Of a stretch of DNA of 64,000 bases, positions 36,326 to 43,494 are shown in pieces. The stretch lies in contig NZ_JARANY010000009.1 of the NCBI RefSeq assembly GCF_029889885.1, positions 32,603 through 96,602 of the forward strand. Direction: 5' to 3'. The notes below the pieces were generated by a model. It ran no database searches and was not told the origin of the DNA. It worked only from the letters and a program-made list of their open reading frames with translations. Both the position numbers and the translations under genes were made by a program. Source of the stretch: Chromohalobacter sp. 296-RDG (GTDB lineage: Bacteria; Pseudomonadota; Gammaproteobacteria; Pseudomonadales; Halomonadaceae). The number at the start of each line of letters is the position of its first letter. Position 1 is the stretch's first letter.

Positions 36326-37741
36326 TCAACGGCGCGGCAAGCCGCCGCCAGGGCCACCCATACCGCCTGGGCCGCCCATACCACCTGGGCCACCTGGGCC
36401 ACCTGGGCCGCCGCCCATGTCTCGCATCATTTTCTGCATACCACCTTTCTTGCCAGCCTTTTTCATCATCTTCTGCATCTGCTTGTGCTGCTTGAGCAAA
36501 CGGTTGAGGTCAGGTACCTGCAAGCCGGCGCCCGCCGCGATGCGGCGCTTACGCGAGCCACTGATGATTTCCGGCTTGCGGCGCTCTTTCGGGGTCATCG
36601 AGTTGATCAACGACTCGAGCTTGCCGAATTCCTTCTCGGCACCTGGCCCCTGCGCTGCCTCGGCCATCTGCCCCATACCGGGCAGCTTACCCATCAAACC
36701 ACTCATCCCACCCATCTTCTTGAGCTGCTGGAGCTGTTCGCGGAAGTCCTCGAGATCGAAGCTGTTGCCTTTCTTGACCTTCTTGGCCAGTTTCTCCGCC
36801 TTGCCTTGGTCAACATTGCGCTCGGCTTCCTCGATGAGCGACAGCATGTCACCCATGCCTAGAATCCGCGACGCGACGCGATCCGGGTGAAACGGCTCGA
36901 GGGCATCGACTTTCTCGCCCATGCCCATGAACTTGATCGGCTTGCCGGTGACGTGTCGCACCGAGAGCGCCGCGCCGCCCCGAGCGTCACCATCGGCCTT
37001 GGTGAGAATCACTCCGGTCAACGGCAACGCTTCATGGAAAACCTGTGCGGTATTGGCGGCATCCTGACCGGTCATGGCATCGACCACGAAAAGCGTCTCG
37101 TCCGGCGATACCGCCCCATGCAAGGCCTGAATTTCTTCCATCATCGCCTGATCGACGGATAGTCGACCGGCGGTATCCACGATCACCACGTCATGAAACT
37201 GGATCTTGGCATGCTTGATCGCTGCCTGGGCGATGTCCACCGGCTGTTGGGCGCTGGCCGAAGGAAAGAAGTCGACCTCTACCTCTTTGGCCAGCGTCTC
37301 GAGCTGGTCAATGGCGGCCGGACGATAGACGTCGGCGGAAACCACCAGCACTTTTTTCTTTTCCCGCTCGCGCAGGAAGCTCGCCAACTTGGCGACCGAG
37401 GTCGTTTTACCCGCACCCTGCAGACCGGCCATCAAGACCACCGAGGGCGCGCTCTTGAGCGACAGCGCCTCGTTGGCCTCGCCCATGATGGCTTCCAGCT
37501 CCTGCTGGACGATCTTGACGAATTGCTGGCCCGGGGACAGGCTGCGCGAGACCTCTTGGCCCACGGCGCGCTCGCGCACCCGCTCGACGAACGCCTTGAC
37601 CACCGGCAGAGCCACGTCGGCCTCCAGCAGCGCACGACGCACCTCGCGCAGCGTGTCCTTGATGTTGTCCTCGGTCAGCTTGGCCTGACCGGTGATCGAC
37701 TTCAGCGTGCCCGACAGGCGATCGGTCAAACTTTCAAACAT
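36326..37741 (-). CDS. ffh: signal recognition particle protein Ffh
   Basis: A 471-residue SRP54 GTPase that binds 4.5S RNA and signal sequences. The NG domain has GLQGAGKTTSVAK (G1), VDTAGRL (G3) and TKADGDARGGAAL (G4). The M domain from about residue 300 is methionine-rich and contains the RNA-binding helix around SGSRKRRIAAGAG. The last 30 or so residues are a Gly/Pro/Met tail of GGPGGMGG type, coded by a 9-bp-periodic sequence (about 36355-36418). The start at 37741 (MFESLTDRLSG) follows GGAGAGCGCC. Receptor gene ftsY is at 6.4-7.7 kb. Confidence 0.97.
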   Translation of the reverse strand: MFESLTDRLSGTLKSITGQAKLTEDNIKDTLREVRRALLEADVALPVVKAFVERVRERAVGQEVSRSLSPGQQFVKIVQQELEAIMGEANEALSLKSAPSVVLMAGLQGAGKTTSVAKLASFLREREKKKVLVVSADVYRPAAIDQLETLAKEVEVDFFPSASAQQPVDIAQAAIKHAKIQFHDVVIVDTAGRLSVDQAMMEEIQALHGAVSPDETLFVVDAMTGQDAANTAQVFHEALPLTGVILTKADGDARGGAALSVRHVTGKPIKFMGMGEKVDALEPFHPDRVASRILGMGDMLSLIEEAERNVDQGKAEKLAKKVKKGNSFDLEDFREQLQQLKKMGGMSGLMGKLPGMGQMAEAAQGPGAEKEFGKLESLINSMTPKERRKPEIISGSRKRRIAAGAGLQVPDLNRLLKQHKQMQKMMKKAGKKGGMQKMMRDMGGGPGGPGGPGGMGGPGGMGGPGGGLPRR

Positions 37742-37780
37742 GGCGCTCTCCGGCAGGAATTGCCTAGGCATGAAAAAACG

Positions 37781-37786
37781 ATTATA
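37781..37786 (-). promoter_or_regulatory. perfect -10 hexamer upstream of ffh
   Basis: TATAAT on the minus strand, 40 bp before the ffh start. No convincing -35 is present at 16-18 bp, so confidence is limited. Confidence 0.4.
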
Positions 37787-37835
37787 CGCGTTCGCGACGA
37801 CTCTCTCCATGCACCCGTTGCGATACGTAAGCGGC

Positions 37836-37869
37836 GGGGGGATTCGCTACCGCGCGGGGATTCGCTATA
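37836..37869 (+). promoter_or_regulatory. Direct repeats overlapping the putative ypjD promoter
   Basis: GGGGATTCGCTA occurs twice, 18 bp apart (37836-37847 and 37854-37865). The first copy includes TTCGCT as a weak -35 and the second runs into TATAGT (37864-37869) as -10, with 17-bp spacing. The arrangement suggests a regulator binding two turns of one face of the promoter. Confidence 0.4.
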
Positions 37870-37956
37870 GTAACGTTCCCGAGTCCGCGTGACATGCTCA
37901 CGTGATATTGATGCTTCATTTTCTTCGACGCCGACCGGCGCAGGGACTGGCCACCG

Positions 37957-38757
37957 ATGCAGGCGCTGCCTTTTGCGATTCTCGCCATTATCTGTTACCT
38001 AGCTGCGGGCGCCTGGCAGGCGCTCGCGCTTGCCAGGCGTGTGTCCCCCAGGACGATCCTGGTACGCTCGCTGGGCTTACTCGCGGTCAGTGCCCACACC
38101 GTGGTCGTGGCACACAGTGTGTTTCTCGGGCACGGCCTGCATCTGGGGCTTTTCGAAAGCGCCTCACTCTTTAGCTGGTTGATCGCCGCCCTGTTGATCG
38201 CAGTCAGCCTGGTCAAGCCATTGTTGAATGCCGGTGTCGGCCTCTTCCCACTGGCCGCGCTGACGCTGGTTGCACTAATGCTTTATCCCAGCCACATGGT
38301 CGAAGCCAACGTCTCGCCCGGTATCGTCTTTCATATCGTGACCTCCAGCGTAGCCTCGGCATTGCTCAGCATCGCAGCGGTACAAGCCGTATTGGTGGCT
38401 TTTCAGCACCACGCGTTAAAACGCCGTCATACACGCGGGATCATCCAGGTATTGCCCGCACTGACGAGCATGGAGCGCTTGCTGTTCGAACTCATCGGCG
38501 CCGGCTTGCTGTTACTGACGGCGGCCATCGTCAGCGGCTTCATCTTCATCGACAATCTTTTCGCCCAGCACCTCGTCCACAAGACGGTCTTCTCTCTCGC
38601 CGCCTGGCTGGTTTTCACGGGGCTGCTCATCGGCCGACACTGGCTGGGCTGGCGCGGCACGCGTGCAATGCGCTGGACCCTGGGCGGCTGCCTGCTACTG
38701 GTGCTCGGCTACTTTGGCACCAAGGTTGCGCTACAATTGATCTTTCACGATATCTAG
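37957..38757 (+). CDS. ypjD: CcsA/HemX-like inner-membrane protein (YpjD)
   Basis: A 266-residue integral membrane protein with about eight hydrophobic helices, related to the cytochrome c assembly protein CcsA/CcmC and HemX. Conserved histidines in TM regions (SAHTVVVAH, PGIVFHIVTSS, LVHKTVFSLAAW) may bind haem in the family. In E. coli and Pseudomonas it lies between ffh and the corB-type gene, exactly as here. Its role is not established; links to cytochrome assembly or to CorB-related transport have been proposed by context. Confidence 0.85.
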   Translation: MQALPFAILAIICYLAAGAWQALALARRVSPRTILVRSLGLLAVSAHTVVVAHSVFLGHGLHLGLFESASLFSWLIAALLIAVSLVKPLLNAGVGLFPLAALTLVALMLYPSHMVEANVSPGIVFHIVTSSVASALLSIAAVQAVLVAFQHHALKRRHTRGIIQVLPALTSMERLLFELIGAGLLLLTAAIVSGFIFIDNLFAQHLVHKTVFSLAAWLVFTGLLIGRHWLGWRGTRAMRWTLGGCLLLVLGYFGTKVALQLIFHDI

Positions 38758-38835
38758 GCGAAAACGCAGCAACTTGACACTTTCAAGGGGAAACCCTACA
38801 AACGATGTTGGCTTTTCAGCGAGGACCTCTCCACC

Positions 38836-40119
38836 TTGAGCGATGACATACCCTTAGGGCTGCTGTTAACGCTGCTGCTCGTGCTCATCTGCCTATCCGC
38901 CTTCTTCTCCAGCTCGGAAACCGGGATGATGTCGATCAACCGCTATCGCCTGTCGCACCAGGCCAATAGCGGGGAGCGCACCGCCAAGCGGGTCTTGCGG
39001 TTATTGGGCCGTCCCGATCGGCTGATCGGCGTCATCCTCATCGGCAACAACTTCGTCAACAACCTCGCTGCCTCTATCGCCACGATCATCGCCATCCATT
39101 TCTTCGGCGATGTCTCCGGACCGGCCATCTCGACCGCTGTGCTGACCATCGTGATTCTGATCTTCGCCGAGGTCACGCCCAAGACGTTCGCCGCAGTCAA
39201 GCCCGAGCGCATCGCTTACCCCGCGTCTTTGGCACTAGAACCGCTACTCAAGCTCTTCTATCCGCTGGTGTGGCTCGTCAATGCGATTTCCAATGGCCTG
39301 CTACGGCTCTTGGGCGTCAAGGATATCGACGGCAGTGCCGACAACCTGACGCGTGATGAGTTGCGCACGGTCGTTCACGAGGCCGGCACCATGATTCCCC
39401 GGCGTCACCAGTCCATGCTGCTATCGATCCTCGATCTGGAAAACGTGACCGTCAACGACATCATGGTGCCACGTCAGGAAATCGCCGGCATCGATCTCGA
39501 CGACGACCTCGAGCCCATTCTCGCCCAGATCCGCTCCAGTCAGCACACGCGAGTGCCGGTCTACAAGGGTGACATCAACAACATTATCGGCATCCTGCAC
39601 CTGCGAAACGCTGCACGCTTCCTCTCGAAGCCCGAGGTGACCAAGGCCGCCATCGTCCAGGAGGCCCGCGAACCCTACTTCATTCCCGAGTCGACGCCGC
39701 TTCACACCCAGTTGCTCAATTTCCAGCAACAAAAGCGCCGTATCGGCATCGTGGTCGACGAATATGGCGACGTGGAGGGGTTGGCAACACTGGAAGACAT
39801 TCTCGAGGAGATCGTCGGCGAATTCACCACCGACGAAGCGGCCACGCACCGCGAGATTCATCCCCAGGAAGACGGCAGCTACATCATCGAAGGCACTACC
39901 AACATCCGCGACATCAACAAAGTGCTCGCCTGGCAGCTGCCTACCGACGGCCCCAAGACGCTCAACGGCTTGATTCTCGAGCACCTGGAAGCCTTCCCCG
40001 ACGCACCCGCCTGCCTACAGTTGGGGGCGATCCGCATGGAAATCCTGCAGATCAAGGACAACCTGATCACCTCGGCACGCTGCTGGCAATCAGCACGCCG
40101 TGCCCGGGTGCTGGGTTAA
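38836..40119 (+). CDS. corB: CorB/HlyC-CorC family membrane protein (CNNM/DUF21)
   Basis: A 427-residue protein. The N-terminal DUF21/CNNM transmembrane domain (residues 1-190, FFSSSETGMMSINRYRL) precedes a CBS pair (about 205-330, VNDIMVPRQEIAGIDLDDDL and VVDEYGDVEGLATLEDILEEIVGEF) and a CorC_HlyC C-terminal domain. Family members are Mg2+/Co2+ transporters or regulators of efflux. The start is a TTG at 38836 with GAGG upstream; no in-frame ATG fits. Its stop overlaps that of the convergent LplT-PlsC gene (TTAA shared). Confidence 0.9.
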   Translation: MSDDIPLGLLLTLLLVLICLSAFFSSSETGMMSINRYRLSHQANSGERTAKRVLRLLGRPDRLIGVILIGNNFVNNLAASIATIIAIHFFGDVSGPAISTAVLTIVILIFAEVTPKTFAAVKPERIAYPASLALEPLLKLFYPLVWLVNAISNGLLRLLGVKDIDGSADNLTRDELRTVVHEAGTMIPRRHQSMLLSILDLENVTVNDIMVPRQEIAGIDLDDDLEPILAQIRSSQHTRVPVYKGDINNIIGILHLRNAARFLSKPEVTKAAIVQEAREPYFIPESTPLHTQLLNFQQQKRRIGIVVDEYGDVEGLATLEDILEEIVGEFTTDEAATHREIHPQEDGSYIIEGTTNIRDINKVLAWQLPTDGPKTLNGLILEHLEAFPDAPACLQLGAIRMEILQIKDNLITSARCWQSARRARVLG

Positions 40120-42008
40120 TCCGGCGAAACGCCGATCTCGGCTTCAGCCTTGCGCTTGAGTTCGCTCACCTGCCGCTCCATGTCGGCGCGCCTGGCCTCG
40201 CCCACCGCAATAGGGTCCCCGAAATGGAGCGCCACCCGCGCCCGGAAACGCCGTGGCCACTTGGTCAACGCCTTGCCACCGCAATTTGATGTCCAGGATC
40301 CCCAAAGTCCGGCCAATCCGGCAGGTACCACCGGCACGGGATCCCGCGCCAGAATGATGTCCACGCCACGCCGAAAACGCTGCATTTCGCCGTCGCACGT
40401 CAAGCGCCCCTCGGGGAACAACATCACCACCTCGCCCTGACGCAGGGCGTGACTCACTTCGTCCAGGGCTCGTCGTACACCGCCAGGGTCGCAACGCTCG
40501 GAATCCACCGGGATCGCGCCAGCAATGCGAAAGAACCAGTTGAGCCATCGAGATTCGTAGATAGGGCGGTCCATCAAGAAACGCAGCGGACGTGGGCATC
40601 CGCCGCCCAGGATCAAGGCGTCCATGAAGCTGACGTGATTGCACACTACCAATGCCGCGCCGCGTGCGGGTACGGATTGGCGGCCGCGAAAACGCAGCCG
40701 ATAGAGCACGCGAATCAGCACGAAAATCGACAGACGCAGTGCCGGGCGCGGCACCATGCACAGGATGACCACCGCCAGCGTCAGGGATACCGCCGACAAG
40801 GCCAGCATGAAGGTATTGAGCGAGGCATCGATCACACTCAGCACGACCACACCGAAGCCCGCCGCCAGCACCATGAACAGTGCATTGAGAATATTGTTGG
40901 CGGCGATCATCCGGGCACGATAGTCATCGTCGCTTTCGAGCTGAATCAGCGTGTACAACGGCACGATATACAAGCCGCCGCCCAGACCGATCACCGCGAA
41001 ATCGAGGATCTGACGCCAGAAGCCCGGTGACAGGCTCAATGCTGCCAACCCGGTATCGCTGCCTGCCAGCGGCTGACTCAGCCCCAGATCGAGACCGGCC
41101 AAGCCGAAGAGCATGGCGCCGGCCGGTATCAAACCGACCTCCAGGCGCCCCGCCGACAACCGAGCACACAGCAGCGCGCCCGTGCCAACGCCCAGCGCGA
41201 ACGCAGCCAACAAGGCACTGACCACGGCTTCGTCGCCATGCACAACATCGCGAGTCCAGGCAGGCAACTGAGTCAGGTAGCAGGCACCTAGAAACCAGAA
41301 CAGGCTGATGCCCGACAAGGCACGGAATATCCGTGGTTGACGCCAGGCGTCGCGCATCACTTCACGTCCGCCATGCCAAGGCCGCCACTGTGTTGTGCCC
41401 CCCTGACTGGGCGGTGCGCTAGGCACCCAGAGACTAGCGACGAGCCCCAAGAGCGCCAGCGCCACCAAGGTGGCGGCGATACTCCCCCGCGCCCAGTCAC
41501 CGTCGAGCGATGCCAGCACTCCTGCCAGCAGCGTCCCCAGCAGAATCGACAAGAAAGTGCCCAGGCTGATCCAGGCGTTGCCCTTGACGAGTTCGGTCGG
41601 CGACAGGTGTTGCGGCAAAATGGCGTACTTCACCGGCCCAAACAGCGCCGACTGGGTTCCCATCATGAACAACAAGGTCAGCAGTACGGCATAGGCCTCA
41701 TACCAGACGGCGGCGGCCGCCATGCTCATGGTCAAGAGTTCCAGCCCCTTGAGGCGTCTGACCAGGCGCCGCTTGTCGAGACGGTCGGCCAGCAAGCCGC
41801 CCCATGCCGAAAACAACAGGAAAGGCAGAATGAAAAGCCCCGCCGCAAGATTGTTGAGCAATCCCGTGTCCCAGCCATAGCGGGGAACGGCGACGAAGGT
41901 CAGTAATAACAACAGGACATTCTTGAACACGTTGTCGTTGAACGCGCCCAAGGCTTGTGTCCAGAAGAAGGGAGCGAATCGACGCTGGGTAAGCAATCGG
42001 GGAATCAC
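40116..42008 (-). CDS. lysophospholipid transporter-acyltransferase fusion (LplT-PlsC)
   Basis: A 630-residue two-part protein. Residues 1-430 form an MFS carrier resembling LplT (FFWTQALGAFNDNVFKNVLLLLL, LFGPVKYAILPQHL). The rest is a PlsC/AGPAT acyltransferase with NHVSFMDALIL (HxxxxD) and VMLFPEGRLTCDG. In E. coli LplT is separate and Aas adds an acyl-ACP synthetase, which is absent here. The likely role is uptake and re-acylation of lysophospholipids at the inner membrane. The start is a GTG at 42008 overlapping the tetR stop, so the regulator and this gene form one operon. Confidence 0.88.
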   Translation of the reverse strand: MIPRLLTQRRFAPFFWTQALGAFNDNVFKNVLLLLLTFVAVPRYGWDTGLLNNLAAGLFILPFLLFSAWGGLLADRLDKRRLVRRLKGLELLTMSMAAAAVWYEAYAVLLTLLFMMGTQSALFGPVKYAILPQHLSPTELVKGNAWISLGTFLSILLGTLLAGVLASLDGDWARGSIAATLVALALLGLVASLWVPSAPPSQGGTTQWRPWHGGREVMRDAWRQPRIFRALSGISLFWFLGACYLTQLPAWTRDVVHGDEAVVSALLAAFALGVGTGALLCARLSAGRLEVGLIPAGAMLFGLAGLDLGLSQPLAGSDTGLAALSLSPGFWRQILDFAVIGLGGGLYIVPLYTLIQLESDDDYRARMIAANNILNALFMVLAAGFGVVVLSVIDASLNTFMLALSAVSLTLAVVILCMVPRPALRLSIFVLIRVLYRLRFRGRQSVPARGAALVVCNHVSFMDALILGGGCPRPLRFLMDRPIYESRWLNWFFRIAGAIPVDSERCDPGGVRRALDEVSHALRQGEVVMLFPEGRLTCDGEMQRFRRGVDIILARDPVPVVPAGLAGLWGSWTSNCGGKALTKWPRRFRARVALHFGDPIAVGEARRADMERQVSELKRKAEAEIGVSPD

Positions 42009-42619
42009 GGCTCTCTCGGGCCGTACTTGAGCCCCATCAGCGTGGTCGTCAGCAATTGATCGAGCAGCTCGGTGACTTCCAGCGATTGACCCTGCCAGAC
42101 GCCCAAGCGTTCGTTGAGCCCCAACTGGACCAGACCATGCACGCTACCCCACAAGGTGCGGGCCATACGCCGTGCCTCGAGCTCCCCCATCAGCGGCTGG
42201 TACTCGGCAAGCGCCGCCTCGACGCGCACGAACAGGCCCTCGATCATATCGTTCTGACGTTGGTCCAGCTCGCCCTCTTGGGCCAGCGGATATTCGAACA
42301 GCATCTGCCAGCGATAGGGCTCGTGCTGCGCAAACATCCAATAAGCTGTCGCTAATGCTTTGAGACGCGGCTCGGGATCGGCACCCTCGAGCCCCTCCAC
42401 GGCCACCCGCAGGCGACCCAGTGTCTCGACGTTGACGTATTGCAGCAGATTACCAAAGCTACCATAGAGTTTGAGCAACGTGCTGGGCGCGCATCCCACG
42501 TCTCGCGCCAGGGAGCGCAACGACAGCGTATGCACGGGATTATCGCGTAGCCAGGCGTCACATGCCGCCATGACCTGGCCATGCAGCACCTCGGGTGCAT
42601 GCTGTCTGGGACGAGCCAT
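42005..42619 (-). CDS. TetR-family transcriptional regulator
   Basis: A 204-residue repressor. The N-terminal helix-turn-helix (LSLRSLARDVGCAPSTLLKLYGSFGNLLQYVNVE) is followed by an all-helical ligand domain of the WHG/TetR_C type (YRWQMLFEYPLAQEGELDQ, LWGSVHGLVQLGL). The ATG at 42619 follows GAGGAAACCG; the frame extends upstream by 63 unrelated codons. It overlaps the LplT-PlsC gene (GTGA), so it probably controls that gene, perhaps sensing a lipid. The ligand is not predictable. Confidence 0.88.
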   Translation of the reverse strand: MARPRQHAPEVLHGQVMAACDAWLRDNPVHTLSLRSLARDVGCAPSTLLKLYGSFGNLLQYVNVETLGRLRVAVEGLEGADPEPRLKALATAYWMFAQHEPYRWQMLFEYPLAQEGELDQRQNDMIEGLFVRVEAALAEYQPLMGELEARRMARTLWGSVHGLVQLGLNERLGVWQGQSLEVTELLDQLLTTTLMGLKYGPREP

Positions 42620-42806
42620 CGGTTTCCTCGTGATGAGCAGGCGCGGCGTCTTCTTACTGAACCGCGCGTGGTCGAACAGCGTTTCCCCCAGCATATCGGG
42701 AACGCACGCAAACGCAAGTGGCAAGCCGTGCGATAAATCAAAAGCAGCGCTGGTCAGCGCCCGCCAGCGTAGCTTACCCTGTCGCGTCGAACCGCGAGGA
42801 GAGAGC

Positions 42807-43478
42807 ATGGCCGGCCGTCTTTACATCAAGCCCTGGACAACGCCGCCGCTCGACGCGCTTCGCCAGGACAGTCAGCCGATCGTCGGCCCCAATCTGGCAC
42901 CGCGTCGCCCTATTTCGATCATTCGTCAGGATGCGGGCGAAGCGCATTGGACGACGGCATTCTGGGGGTTGACCCCGCCCTGGCTCAAGGTGCTGGACCA
43001 TGCCCCGCACTGCGCCCGTGCCGAATCACTCGAGCAGCGCCCGATGTTTCGCGAGGCCTTCCACGCGCGGCGCTGCCTGATCCCGGTCGCCGGTGTCTAT
43101 GTCTGGAAGCCGCAACCACGCATGAAGCAGCCGTTTCTGGTCACGCGCGTCGACCGGGCGCCACTGCTGCTGGCCGGGGTCTGGTGCCGCTATCACACCA
43201 CGCTGACGGAGTTCAACGACTCCACGGCCTTGATCACGGTGCCCAGCAATGCGCTGCTGACACCGCTCAGCGATCGCTTCCCGGCCGTCATCGAGGCGGG
43301 CGATGCCCACGAGTGGCTGACGCCAACCACCTCGGACGAGCGTGCTCATGAGATGTTGACCCCTGCCTCCTTGGAACTGTTGGGCGCTTTTCCTGTATCA
43401 AGACGTGTCAACGATCCAAAGCATCAAGACTGGGCCTGCGGACATCCCACCGGCCCGATGACCTACTGGCATCACTGA
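42807..43478 (+). CDS. SRAP/YedK-family protein lacking the catalytic residues
   Basis: A 223-residue protein with the SRAP (HMCES/YedK) fold: PNLAPRRP, the WGLTPPWL strand, ARAESLEQRPMFREAFHARRCLIPVAGVYVW, KQPFLV and SDRFPAVIEA align through the family. YedK acts through Cys2, Asn75, Glu105 and His160. Here the protein starts MAGR, and the aligned residues are Ala, Cys, Val and Ser. The ATG has a strong GAGGAGAGAGC site, so the missing Cys2 is not a start error. It should not form the AP-site thiazolidine crosslink. It lies 16 bp before pitrilysin. Confidence 0.85.
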   Translation: MAGRLYIKPWTTPPLDALRQDSQPIVGPNLAPRRPISIIRQDAGEAHWTTAFWGLTPPWLKVLDHAPHCARAESLEQRPMFREAFHARRCLIPVAGVYVWKPQPRMKQPFLVTRVDRAPLLLAGVWCRYHTTLTEFNDSTALITVPSNALLTPLSDRFPAVIEAGDAHEWLTPTTSDERAHEMLTPASLELLGAFPVSRRVNDPKHQDWACGHPTGPMTYWHH

Positions 43479-43494
43479 ACAAGGAGTCTTCACC

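Noticed and set aside
36353..36418. Intergenic minisatellite
   Set aside because: The 9-bp periodicity is the coding sequence for the Gly/Pro/Met-rich tail of Ffh, a feature seen in the family.
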